From: Myxococcales bacterium
Lineage (GTDB): Bacteria > Myxococcota_A > Polyangia > Polyangiales > Polyangiaceae
Assembly: GCA_016191785.1 (NCBI GenBank)
Contig: JACPVJ010000001.1
Span: 1 to 46,981 of the forward strand
DNA length: 46,981 nt
Reading direction: 5' to 3'
Shown here: one piece after another, positions 37,546 through 45,694 of the stretch
How positions within the stretch are numbered: position 1 is the first letter of the stretch
Layout of the letters: each line of letters opens with the position of its first letter
Made by a program: the position numbers and the translations under genes
Notes under the pieces: generated by a model
The model's database searches: none
What the model saw: only the letters and a program-made list of their open reading frames with translations
Told to the model about the DNA's origin: nothing

Positions 37546-39561
37546 TCACTCGATCTGGGGGGGGAAGACGCCCTTGGCCTTGGCCTTTTCGCAGCCGCGC
37601 TCGGCGTTGGTCGAACCGTCCTCGGTCTTCACGACCTTGAACTCCACGCGGCGGTTCTTCTCCCAGGCCGTCGCGTTGTGGCCGTCGTCGAGTGGACAGT
37701 ACTCACCATAGCCCTGCGAGACCAGGCGCGCCTTGGCGACGCCGCGACTGACCAACGCGTCGACCACGCTGGCCGCTCGGTCCCGCGTGAGCTTCAGGTT
37801 GTAGTCGTCGCTCGAGCGCTCGTCGGCATGCCCGGCGACCTCGACCACCTGGAACTCCGGGTGGCCCTTCAAGGTCGCGGCCACTGCGTCCAGGATCCCG
37901 TCCGACTCGGGCAGGATCTTCGCGCTGTTGGTCTCGAACATGACCTTGTCCAAGATGATGATGTCCGAGCCCTCGATCAGCACCTTGCCCTTGTCCGGGC
38001 AGCCGTCTTCGTCCTCGAAGCCGTTGTAGGTTTCGGGGTCGTTCGGGCACTTGTCCTTCACGTCCGGGATCTGGTCCTTGTCGTTGTCCGGATCCGGGCA
38101 GCCGTCGACGTCCTCGAAGTTGTCCTTGTCCTCGGGGTCGAGCGGACAGCTGTCTTCCTTGTCCAGGATGCCGTCCTTGTCGTTGTCCGGCTCGGGGCAG
38201 CCGTCCTTGTCCTCGAAGCCGTCCCGGTCTTCGGGATCGTCCGGGCACTTGTCCCGCGAGTCGAGGATGCCGTCGCCGTCGCGATCGCCGTCTTGCCCTT
38301 CGGGGCACCCGTCCTCGTCCTCGTCGCCGTCCCGATCTTCCGGCGTGTTCGGGCAGCGATCGTCGACGTCCAGGATGCCGTCGTTGTCGTTGTCCGGCTC
38401 GGGGCAGCCGTCCTCGTCGCGGAAGCCGTCGAAGTCCTCCGGGTCGTCGGGGCACTGGTCGAGGTCGTCTTTGTAGCCGTCGCCGTCGCGGTCACCGATG
38501 CTGGGCTCGAACACGAATCCGAGCACCATGCGCACGTCGGCGGCCTCGTACCCGGTCATGAACGCGCGGCTGCCGCCGCCCATCATCAGGTAGCTGTTGC
38601 GCTCGACGAAGAGCTTGATTCCCCCCAGAAACTCCTGGCTGAGCTTCTGCTTCTTGTCGCTCTTTCCATCGAGCAGATAGGTGCCATAGGTCTCGACCAC
38701 CAGGTCGAGGGGGTCGATCACGCGGTACGCGACGCCCGCGCCGAAGGTGGCCAGGTTGCCCCCTTCGAGCTTGCCTTCGGCCAGCTGGTTTCGGCCGGCG
38801 TTGTCGAGCTCGAACTTGGGGTTCTTGCCGGTGTGCCCGCGGTAGCCGGCGTCGAGGCCGATCTTCAGGCGCTTCGACGAGCCGAAGCGATTCTCGAAGG
38901 CCACGTGCGGCCAGTACCAAACACCGGGGTCGGCGCCCAGCTCGCGCGGCGCGTCCCCGACGGGCACGCCACCCTGCACCACGAGGGCGAGGCCCGGCCC
39001 GCGATCTACCCGGGTCAGCCGCAGCTTCCCCTGAAGGGCTACGGTGCTGATCTTCTGCGAATCGAGCTTGGCCGTGTTGTAGGTGTCGCCGGTCGCGCCG
39101 ATCTCGTTGGCTTCGTTGCCCGCCATCAAGATCACCGGCACGGTCAGGCCGATGCTGCCGATGTTTGCGATGCCGTAGTTGAAGCCGAACGTGCCCTGGA
39201 ACGAGTTCTTGACCAGAGCATCGACGCCGCGCTCGAGACTCTGCCCGCCGTTCGGGCAGCCCGGCTCTCCAGGGCCGCCGCAGGCCTCGCGGTCGTCGTT
39301 GGTGCGGAGCAGGTTCCTGCCATAGTCGAGGACCAAGCCGAAGCTGATGTCGTTCGCGCCGAGGATGTCGGAGCCGTTGACCGACATGAACCCCTTCGAG
39401 TCGATGGCCGGACGGAACAGGTGAGTGTCGAGCCCCTCGCCGTTCTTGTCGGCGACGCGTGGCTCTTGCGCGAACGTCACTCCCGAAACCCCAACCAGCG
39501 TGCCGATGCCCGCCGCGGTCCGCACCCATCGCTGCAGCCGTGTGCCGCTATCCCATCGCAT
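37546..39561 (-). CDS. Outer-membrane protein with thrombospondin-type-3 repeats and OmpA domain
   Basis: 671 residues from ATG 39561, with GAGGAG at plus 39572-39577, 10 nt upstream. Signal peptide, then a likely transmembrane beta-barrel (about 35-350). Five Asp-rich TSP3 units follow (about 352-520; DxDxDGxxDxxDxCPxxPED), which bind Ca2+ and act as a spacer. A C-terminal OmpA domain (about 535-655; GHADERSSDDYNLKLTRDRA, QGYGE, NRRVEF) binds peptidoglycan. Length matches the OmpA/TSP3 family common in myxobacteria. Confidence 0.95.
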   Translation of the reverse strand: MRWDSGTRLQRWVRTAAGIGTLVGVSGVTFAQEPRVADKNGEGLDTHLFRPAIDSKGFMSVNGSDILGANDISFGLVLDYGRNLLRTNDDREACGGPGEPGCPNGGQSLERGVDALVKNSFQGTFGFNYGIANIGSIGLTVPVILMAGNEANEIGATGDTYNTAKLDSQKISTVALQGKLRLTRVDRGPGLALVVQGGVPVGDAPRELGADPGVWYWPHVAFENRFGSSKRLKIGLDAGYRGHTGKNPKFELDNAGRNQLAEGKLEGGNLATFGAGVAYRVIDPLDLVVETYGTYLLDGKSDKKQKLSQEFLGGIKLFVERNSYLMMGGGSRAFMTGYEAADVRMVLGFVFEPSIGDRDGDGYKDDLDQCPDDPEDFDGFRDEDGCPEPDNDNDGILDVDDRCPNTPEDRDGDEDEDGCPEGQDGDRDGDGILDSRDKCPDDPEDRDGFEDKDGCPEPDNDKDGILDKEDSCPLDPEDKDNFEDVDGCPDPDNDKDQIPDVKDKCPNDPETYNGFEDEDGCPDKGKVLIEGSDIIILDKVMFETNSAKILPESDGILDAVAATLKGHPEFQVVEVAGHADERSSDDYNLKLTRDRAASVVDALVSRGVAKARLVSQGYGEYCPLDDGHNATAWEKNRRVEFKVVKTEDGSTNAERGCEKAKAKGVFPPQIE

Positions 39562-39724
39562 CGTCAGCGCGCTCCTCTCTCGCGATCGACCTCGCCCGTG
39601 TCTGTCGGCGGAAGCCTGCGAAAATCCAAGAGTTAGTCGAGTGGACGGTAGCAGAGGCCGATTTTGGGTGTCAACGCGACCCGGGCCCTGGGCATGGGAC
39701 TCTGCTAGGCTTGTCGAAGCTCCC
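39562..39724. promoter_or_regulatory. Divergent promoter region
   Basis: 163 bp between the OmpA/TSP3 gene (minus) and a zinc-ribbon membrane protein gene (plus). TAGGCT at 39706-39711 lies 13 nt before GTG 39725. For the minus gene, TAACTC and TACCGT boxes lie further away, consistent with a longer leader and a real Shine-Dalgarno site. Confidence 0.35.
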
Positions 39725-40369
39725 GTGAGGCTGACGGTCGCGGTCGCCCTATTTGCTGCCGCTTCGGTATTGTCGGAAAGCTCCATCTCGTGGGCGGGCC
39801 CGACTGGCACCGAAGCGGTGGGCTCGGCGCCCGCGCCGGCGCGCCCGAGCGATCGCCGCCGGCTCTTCGTCGGGGTCGTGGGTTTTTCGGCGCTGGTCTT
39901 CGGGCTCACCGGTTTGTGGCTGCTTCGCCGGCAAAAGGCGCGCGCCCAGGCGGCGCTGCCCCCCGAACCGGTCGCCTCGGCGCCGATCGTGACGCGCATC
40001 GAGGCCCCGGCCCGCCCGTCGGCCGCGGCGGTCCCGGCCGACGCGCTGATGCTCTGCCCGACCTGCCGAGCCGAGTACCGGCCGCCGGCGCGCTTCTGTA
40101 AGCTCGACGGGAATCGCTTGGTACCGAGCCCGGGCTCCGAGGGCCGCGGTCCCACCGGTGGCGTGTGCCCGGTGTGCGACCAGGGATTCGATCCCGGGAC
40201 GACCGAGTGCCCGGTGCACGACGAAGAGCTGATCCCAGCGGGCGCGCAGCCCTCCACCGAGCGGCCGAGCGGGCAATACCCCAAGATCTGTCCGACTTGC
40301 GGAGTCCAGTACCCGAACGGCTCGGGTTTCTGCGGGGCCGATGGTTCGGCGCTGGTCACCGTGAACTGA
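39725..40369 (+). CDS. Membrane protein with three zinc-ribbon-like motifs
   Basis: 214 residues from GTG 39725. A signal-like N-terminal helix (about 1-23), a Pro/Ala loop and a membrane helix (about 43-63) are followed by a mostly hydrophilic C-terminal part. This has three CPxC units: CPTCRAEYRPPARFCKLDG, CPVC...CPVHDEEL and CPTCGVQYPNGSGFCGADG. The units use four Cys or Cys/His, typical for small rubredoxin-like zinc domains. If the C-terminal part is cytosolic it could bind a partner such as the GltJ-like protein encoded next. Function unknown. Confidence 0.8.
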   Translation: MRLTVAVALFAAASVLSESSISWAGPTGTEAVGSAPAPARPSDRRRLFVGVVGFSALVFGLTGLWLLRRQKARAQAALPPEPVASAPIVTRIEAPARPSAAAVPADALMLCPTCRAEYRPPARFCKLDGNRLVPSPGSEGRGPTGGVCPVCDQGFDPGTTECPVHDEELIPAGAQPSTERPSGQYPKICPTCGVQYPNGSGFCGADGSALVTVN

Positions 40370-40451
40370 AGAGAAGATCATGTCACTTCGCTTGAGCGGC
40401 CGACTTGGTTTAGATTTTGGCCTCTAGCCCCGAGTTGGGAGCCGAAGCACG

Positions 40452-41981
40452 ATGAAGATCACCTGCCAGTCATGTGGCGCGAAATACGCGATTGCGGACG
40501 AGAAGGTCCGAGGTCGCCGCGTCAAGGTTCGCTGCAAAGGCTGCAACGAGCCCATCGTCGTCGACGGCTACACCGAGCCGGATCCCTACGCGGCCGATCC
40601 CGGCAACGCGGCGGGCGGTGCTCCCGACATGTGGAGCGTGAACCTGAGCGAGACCGACCAGCGCTCGATGAGCACCAACGAGATCGTGGAAGCGTGGAAC
40701 ACGGGGCAGATCCCGGCCGACGCTTTCGTCTGGAAAGAGGGCATGGGCGATTGGATTCCGCTCGCGTCGGCGCCCGAGCTCACTCCCTATCTGTCGGCAC
40801 CCCAGCACGCGGCACCGGCAGCGCCCGAGCCCGAGCCCGCGCCAGCGTTCGGTTTCGCCGCTCCCCCGGCGGGTCAGGTCGCGGCGCGGGTCGAGAAGAG
40901 CCGCGGGGCGGCGGACATCTTCGGCAGCGCCGCGCTGGCGGGCTCCGAAGCGGACATGTCTGCTCCAGCAGAGTCGGCCTACGACGAGAAGCCCACCGGG
41001 GCGCGCAACGAGAACTCGGTGCTGTTCTCGCTGGACGCGCTCAAGGCGGGCGTCGGGCCCACCGCCAAAGCGTCCGCGCCCGCACCCCGCGGCCGGGCGC
41101 CAGCGGCCCAGGAAGAGAAGGCCGATCTCGACGACATCATGAACATCGGCGGCGGTGGCATGGGCGGGCCGCTGTTCGGTATGGGCGCCAACCAGGCGCT
41201 GCTCTCCGCTCCGCCGCCTCCCCCGGAGCCGCCGCCGCGCCCCAGCATCCCGAGCGAGATGCCCGCGGCCTTCGGCAGCATGCCGCCGCCCGCCTATGCG
41301 CAGCCGAAGAAGAGCAACGCGGTGATCTTCGCCGTCGGCGGCGGCGTGGCCCTGCTCGCCGTGATCGCCATCGTCGTCGGCGTGTTCGCGCTGCGCGGCG
41401 GCAAGACCGACGAGGCCAAGGCCGACCTCAAAGACAAGGGCTCCGAGAGCGGGAAGAGCGGCAGCGCCAGCACCGACACGAAGAAGGACGAGCGCCCGTC
41501 CGAAGGCGACAAGAAGCCCGACGAGGCGAAGCCAGAAGACCCCTCCGCGGCCCCCGCGGCCTCGGGCGGTGAGAAGAAGGAAGTCACCGAAGAGGAAAAG
41601 AAGCGCTTCGCCGAGGCGATGAAGAAGAAGGAAGAGGAAGCCGGCAAGAAGCCGGAAGAGAAGAAGGAAGAGCCCACGGCGAAGAAGGAAGAGCCCTCGA
41701 CCGGCGTCGCTTCTTTCAACAAGGGCGCAGCCATCGCTGCCCTGGGGGCCGCGGCGGCCCAGGCCTCGGGCTGCAAGCGCCCCGGCGGCCCGACCGGCGG
41801 CGGCAAGGCCGTGGTCACCTTCGCGCCTTCGGGCCGCGTCACCACGGCAAACGTCAGCGGTGGCGAGTACCCGGGCACTCCGGTCGGCAGCTGTGTGGCA
41901 GGCGTGTTCCGTCGCGCTCAGGTCCCGGCTTTCCAGGGGGACCCGGTGACGGTGAGCAAGGCGTTCAGCATCTCGCCGTGA
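40452..41981 (+). CDS. GltJ/AgmX-like protein: zinc ribbon, GYF, membrane helix, TonB-like domain
   Basis: 509 residues. The N-terminal MJ0042-type zinc ribbon has C5/C8/C28/C31 (CQSC...CKGC). A GYF_2 domain (about 60-110) has WSVNLSETDQ, VEAWNTGQIPADAFVWKEGMGDWIPL. A disordered Ala/Pro linker, one membrane helix (about 290-312) and a Lys/Glu-rich region (about 320-420) precede a C-terminal domain (about 425-509) with GGGKAVVTFAPSGRVTTANV, similar to TonB/AgmX C-termini. The same domain order is known for GltJ (AgmX) of the Myxococcus gliding motility complex, where the zinc ribbon and GYF bind MglA and partners. Other Glt genes are not seen here. Confidence 0.87.
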   Translation: MKITCQSCGAKYAIADEKVRGRRVKVRCKGCNEPIVVDGYTEPDPYAADPGNAAGGAPDMWSVNLSETDQRSMSTNEIVEAWNTGQIPADAFVWKEGMGDWIPLASAPELTPYLSAPQHAAPAAPEPEPAPAFGFAAPPAGQVAARVEKSRGAADIFGSAALAGSEADMSAPAESAYDEKPTGARNENSVLFSLDALKAGVGPTAKASAPAPRGRAPAAQEEKADLDDIMNIGGGGMGGPLFGMGANQALLSAPPPPPEPPPRPSIPSEMPAAFGSMPPPAYAQPKKSNAVIFAVGGGVALLAVIAIVVGVFALRGGKTDEAKADLKDKGSESGKSGSASTDTKKDERPSEGDKKPDEAKPEDPSAAPAASGGEKKEVTEEEKKRFAEAMKKKEEEAGKKPEEKKEEPTAKKEEPSTGVASFNKGAAIAALGAAAAQASGCKRPGGPTGGGKAVVTFAPSGRVTTANVSGGEYPGTPVGSCVAGVFRRAQVPAFQGDPVTVSKAFSISP

Positions 41982-41990
41982 TGATCCCGA

Positions 41991-42024
41991 GCCACCGCGC
42001 GCCCACCTCGGGGCGCCCGGTGGC
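41991..42024. terminator. Bidirectional terminator hairpin
   Basis: GCCACCG (41991-41997) pairs with CGGTGGC (42018-42024), and inside it GCGCCC (41999-42004) pairs with GGGCGC (42011-42016). The result is a 13-bp stem with one 1x1 mismatch and a 6-nt loop. It fills most of the gap between two convergent genes. No T-tract, as is usual in GC-rich genomes. Confidence 0.6.
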
Positions 42025-42033
42025 CCACGGACC

Positions 42034-43368
42034 TCACGGGGTCACGCAGCCGCACCCGCACTCGTTCGAGAACGGCACGGCCGGCGGCGTGCAATAGTAC
42101 TTCACCAGCATGCACTTCTCCGGGCTCTGCGCCGCCCAGGTCTTCTTCGGATCGTCGTAGTTGCAGACCGGCTTGCACGCGCCGTCGGTGTAGTAGCCCT
42201 TGCTCTCACCGCTCTCGCCCGCGTCGGCCATGACCGCACCCTGGAAGCCACACGAGCTGGAGTAGGTCTTGGGGGTCTCGCTCTTGATGGTGCCGCACAC
42301 CGGCTTGTAGATCGCGGGGCACGCCACCGGCTCGTCGCAGTGGCCGTTTCGGATCTCGGAGCTCGACAGGTTCGAGAGCACCGAGCCGAGCCACGACTCC
42401 GCCTCACCCTTGGCTTCGAAGTTCTTCACGTAGACGGTGGGCGAATTGACGTTCGGCGGGCTGAGCCAGCCGACCGCGCAGTAGCCGTCGGGGCACTTGC
42501 CGGCCCAGAACTTGCCCTTGCTCTCGCCGGTGGAGCCGGCCGCCGTGCGCACCACCTTCTGGAACTCGCACAGGCTCGCGTAGGTGGTCTCCTGGTCGGT
42601 GGCGATCGGCACGCCACACACCGGCGGATCGTAGGACGGACACGGCTTCGCGTTCTTGGACTCGCAGCTGCCGTAGCCGTAACCGCTGGTGCTGACCTGG
42701 GGGTCGGCCTGCACCCAGGCCTGGGCTGCAGCCAGGTCGTCGTGAGCGAAGTTCTTCGCATAGTAGCGACCGTCGCTGGTGGTGTACTCGGCGCAGATCG
42801 GCAGGTCGACGCAGATCCCGGTCTTGCAGGGCGCCTGCTTGCACATCGGCAGCGCGCAGGCCTGACCCTCGCCGCAGTCGGAGTCCACGTTGCACTCTTT
42901 CGAGCACGAGGCCGACAGCGTGTACGAGTACCAGGTGTTGACCTTCTCGAACCAAACCGGCGAGACGAAGACCCAGTAGTCACCGGCGCTCGCGAGCTTG
43001 GCCGTCAGCGTGACCTCGCCCGAGGTCGAGTGCTTCCAGTCGACGAGCTTGCCGCTTTCGTCCAGGACCATCAAGAACGCGCCCAGCTGCTTGGGCCAGC
43101 TGGCGTTGACGCTGAAGGTCGCATCGGTGGCCGTGCCCGCCGTGAACCGATACACGTGACGGCGACTCTTCGGCTTGACGCTGTTCTTCAGCGCGCCGGT
43201 CTGACAGTCGAAGTCCCAGTCGTAGTAGCGCCAGCCGCCGGCGAAGTGGGTCTCGGCGCCCAGCGCGCTGGTGGGCTCGTTCTCGTCGGGGGCCTCGGCG
43301 GTGGCCGCACACCCAGCGAGGGCAGCGAGGGAGAGTGCGAATCCGACTGAAAGCGCTTGCTTGAACAT
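42034..43368 (-). CDS. Lipoprotein with PPC-like domain and two Kazal-like modules
   Basis: 444 residues. Signal with lipobox LAGC (Cys20). A beta domain (about 65-150; RHVYRFTAGTATDATFSVN...GDYWVFVSP) looks PPC-like. A Cys-rich segment (about 155-230) follows. Then come two Kazal-like modules: CPSYDPPVCGV..TYASLCEF (about 238-292) and CPAIYKPVCGT..TYSSSCGF (about 345-400). Each has the P-VCG-...-TY-S-C core of serine-protease inhibitors. The C-terminus is also Cys-rich (CGCGC). Likely an extracellular protease inhibitor or adhesion protein. It has its own strong promoter with operator. Confidence 0.88.
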   Translation of the reverse strand: MFKQALSVGFALSLAALAGCAATAEAPDENEPTSALGAETHFAGGWRYYDWDFDCQTGALKNSVKPKSRRHVYRFTAGTATDATFSVNASWPKQLGAFLMVLDESGKLVDWKHSTSGEVTLTAKLASAGDYWVFVSPVWFEKVNTWYSYTLSASCSKECNVDSDCGEGQACALPMCKQAPCKTGICVDLPICAEYTTSDGRYYAKNFAHDDLAAAQAWVQADPQVSTSGYGYGSCESKNAKPCPSYDPPVCGVPIATDQETTYASLCEFQKVVRTAAGSTGESKGKFWAGKCPDGYCAVGWLSPPNVNSPTVYVKNFEAKGEAESWLGSVLSNLSSSEIRNGHCDEPVACPAIYKPVCGTIKSETPKTYSSSCGFQGAVMADAGESGESKGYYTDGACKPVCNYDDPKKTWAAQSPEKCMLVKYYCTPPAVPFSNECGCGCVTP

Positions 43369-43403
43369 GACGTACCGCCTTTGGAGCCCGTCCCCTGACA
43401 GAC

Positions 43404-43453
43404 CCCTACATGTAGGGTGAGCGGGGTCTACGCCCCTACTTCGGGCGTGTCAA
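43404..43453 (-). promoter_or_regulatory. Strong promoter with palindromic operator at +1
   Basis: Minus strand: perfect -35 TTGACA (plus coordinates 43448-43453), 17-nt spacer, -10-like TAGACC (43425-43430). CCCTACATGTAGGG (43404-43417) is a perfect 14-bp palindrome lying from about +1 to +14. GACCCC (43401-43406) and GGGGTC (43423-43428) form an outer inverted repeat. The layout is that of a repressor operator blocking the Kazal-like lipoprotein gene. Confidence 0.6.
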
Positions 43454-43486
43454 GCCGCGATAACGCATCGCGCCACCGCCGGGAAT

Positions 43487-45640
43487 TCAGCTGTTTTCTC
43501 GGAGGCGCTCGCGCAAGCGGGTGCTGCGCTCTTCGCGGCGGACCTCGGACAGCGCCAGCCGGAGCGCCCGGGGATCGGTGACCACCACGCACAGGCGCTT
43601 GGCCCGGGTGACCGCGGTGTAGAGGAGGTTCCGGCTGAGCATCACGAAATGCGCCGCCGACAGCAAGAGGACCACCGCGGGGTACTCGCTGCCCTGACTC
43701 TTGTGGATGCTGGTGGCGTACGCGAGGGTGAGGCTCTCGAGGTCGGTGTCCTCGAGATCCACGTCTCGTTCGTCGAAGCGCACGCGCACCCGTCGCTCCG
43801 CCGGGTCCACCGCGACGATCACGCCGAGGTCGCCGTTGTACACGTCTCGCTCGTAGTCGTTCTTGGTCTGCATCACCTTGTCGCCCACGCGGAGCGTCTG
43901 CCCGCGCGACTCGAGAGACGGCCCCTCGGGGTTGACCACGCTCTGGAGCTTCTCGTTCAGGACCTGCGTGCCGGCGGGCCCGCGGTGCATGGGGGTCAGC
44001 ACCTGAACGTCGCGCACCGGGTCGAACCCGAAGCGCTTCGCGATGCGCTTGGCCGCGAGCTCGACCACCAGCGCGGCAGCCTCTTCGGGCTCACGACGCT
44101 GCACCACGAAGAAGTCGGCGCCGGGCGAGTCCGCGTCTGCGCTCAGCGGCGGTTCACCCACCAAGATACGATGGGCGTTCTCGACGATCCGGCTCTCGCT
44201 GCCTTGACGAAAGATCTCGTCGAGCCGCACGACTCGCACCACGCGGCTGTCGATCAGATCGCGGAGCAGGGCGCCCGGCCCCACGCTCGGCAGCTGATCG
44301 GCGTCCCCGACGATCACCCACCGCGCGGGGGACGGCAGGGCGGCCGCGAGGGCCGTTCCGAGGGGCAAGTCGATCATCGACGCCTCGTCCACGATCACGG
44401 CGTCCACGTCGAGGGGCGCGTCGGCATTGCGCTGGAACTGCGCGGAACGCGGCTCGAACTCGAGCAAGCGATGAATGGTCGTGGCCTCTCGGCCGGTGGC
44501 CTCGGACAAGCGCTTGGCGGCGCGCCCGGTGGGCGCGGCCAGCCGGGTGGACAGCCGAGCCGATTCGAACACGCTGAGCACTGCCCGCACGATCGTGGTC
44601 TTGCCCACCCCCGGGCCGCCGGTGATGACCAGCACCTTCTCGTTCGCCGCCGCCTCGACCGCGGCGCGCTGCGCCGGAGCCAGCGACAGACCGCGACGTT
44701 TCTCGAAGGCCTCGACGGCGGCCTCGAGCCCGGGCAGCCGTGCGGCCGGCGCGCCCAGCAGCCGGCGCACGCTCCGCGCGAAGCTCACCTCGGCCGCGTG
44801 AAGCCGCCAGAGGAACGCGAAGTCCTCCTCGACCACCACGCGCTCGCTCGCGCGCAGGGCGTCGATCGCCGCCTCGACGTGCGCGCCGTCGATCTCGAGC
44901 ATCTGAGCCGCGCGCTCGACCAGCGCCGCCCGGGGCACCGCGACGTGGCCCTGTTCGGAGAGCGCTCCGAGCTCGTGCAGCACGCCGGCCTGGGCGCGCT
45001 CGGGGTGATCACCGGCGATGCCCAGCGAACGCGCGATGCGGTCGGCCGTCTTGAAGCCCACACCGTGGACCTCGAGCGCCAGGCGATAGGGCGAGCGCTG
45101 GACCACCGACGCGCTCTTGTCGCCGTAGCGCTGGAAGATGCGTGCGGCGAGCGCCGGCGAGGCGCCGTGGGTCTGGAGCAACACCATCACGTTGGCGATG
45201 GCCCGGTGCTCGACCCAGGCCTTCTTGATCTCGGCCACCCGCCGCGCGCCGATGCCCGGCACGTTGCCCAGTCGCTCGGGATCGGTGTCGAGGACCTTCA
45301 GCGACTCCATGCCGAAGGTGGCCACGATGCGCTTGGCGAAGCCCGGACCGATCCCGGGGATCAGGCCCGAACCCAGGTATTTCTCGAGGCCCACCAGCGT
45401 GGCGGGCTCGATGGCCACCAGCGACTCGGCGCGGAACTGCTCCCCGCGCCGTGGGTCACGGACGAAGTCGCCGGTGACGCGCACCCGCGTGCCGGGGCCC
45501 ACGGCCTGGAAGACTCCGACGACGACGATCGGTCCGCGCTGCTTCGGGTCGTCCAGCGCGCCGACGCGCAGCACCCGGAAGCCCGTCTCTTCGTTCTCGA
45601 AGGTGACGCGCTCGACTTGACCGGTGAGGGTGGTCGGCAC
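43487..45640 (-). CDS. recD2: RecD2-type DNA helicase
   Basis: 717 residues from GTG 45640. The N-terminal part (about 1-330) contains an OB-like start (LTGQVERVTFENEETGFRVL) and helix-hairpin-helix regions (LIPGIGPGFAKRIV, NVPGIGARRVAEIKKAW). The superfamily-1 helicase core has Walker A GGPGVGKTT (about 338-346), Walker B VDEAS, GDADQLPSVG, QVLTPMHRG and TSIHKSQGSEYPAVV. This is the stand-alone RecD2 family that unwinds DNA 5'-3' and aids repair, not the RecBCD subunit. TACCTT lies 7 nt before the GTG. It lies downstream of the partial gene at the window edge. Confidence 0.95.
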   Translation of the reverse strand: MPTTLTGQVERVTFENEETGFRVLRVGALDDPKQRGPIVVVGVFQAVGPGTRVRVTGDFVRDPRRGEQFRAESLVAIEPATLVGLEKYLGSGLIPGIGPGFAKRIVATFGMESLKVLDTDPERLGNVPGIGARRVAEIKKAWVEHRAIANVMVLLQTHGASPALAARIFQRYGDKSASVVQRSPYRLALEVHGVGFKTADRIARSLGIAGDHPERAQAGVLHELGALSEQGHVAVPRAALVERAAQMLEIDGAHVEAAIDALRASERVVVEEDFAFLWRLHAAEVSFARSVRRLLGAPAARLPGLEAAVEAFEKRRGLSLAPAQRAAVEAAANEKVLVITGGPGVGKTTIVRAVLSVFESARLSTRLAAPTGRAAKRLSEATGREATTIHRLLEFEPRSAQFQRNADAPLDVDAVIVDEASMIDLPLGTALAAALPSPARWVIVGDADQLPSVGPGALLRDLIDSRVVRVVRLDEIFRQGSESRIVENAHRILVGEPPLSADADSPGADFFVVQRREPEEAAALVVELAAKRIAKRFGFDPVRDVQVLTPMHRGPAGTQVLNEKLQSVVNPEGPSLESRGQTLRVGDKVMQTKNDYERDVYNGDLGVIVAVDPAERRVRVRFDERDVDLEDTDLESLTLAYATSIHKSQGSEYPAVVLLLSAAHFVMLSRNLLYTAVTRAKRLCVVVTDPRALRLALSEVRREERSTRLRERLRENS

Positions 45641-45647
45641 ACGGCGG

Positions 45648-45653
45648 AAGGTA
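45648..45653 (-). promoter_or_regulatory. -10-like box, near-leaderless GTG start
   Basis: TACCTT on the minus strand (plus coordinates 45648-45653), 7 nt before the GTG of recD2 at 45640. Consistent with the TAnnnT-to-start spacing seen at several other genes here. Confidence 0.35.
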
Positions 45654-45694
45654 CACCGCGTGGGGCCCGGGCGGGCGCGGGAAGAGCCCGAAGC

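Noticed and set aside
37054..39636. 860-residue open frame on the plus strand opposite OmpA/TSP3
   Set aside because: Its hydrophobic repeat pattern is simply the reverse of the Asp-rich TSP3 codons. The minus strand has a complete signal-barrel-TSP3-OmpA protein.
42340..43350. 336-residue plus-strand frame opposite the Kazal-like lipoprotein
   Set aside because: Shadow frame. The minus-strand frame has lipobox, Cys pattern, promoter and operator.
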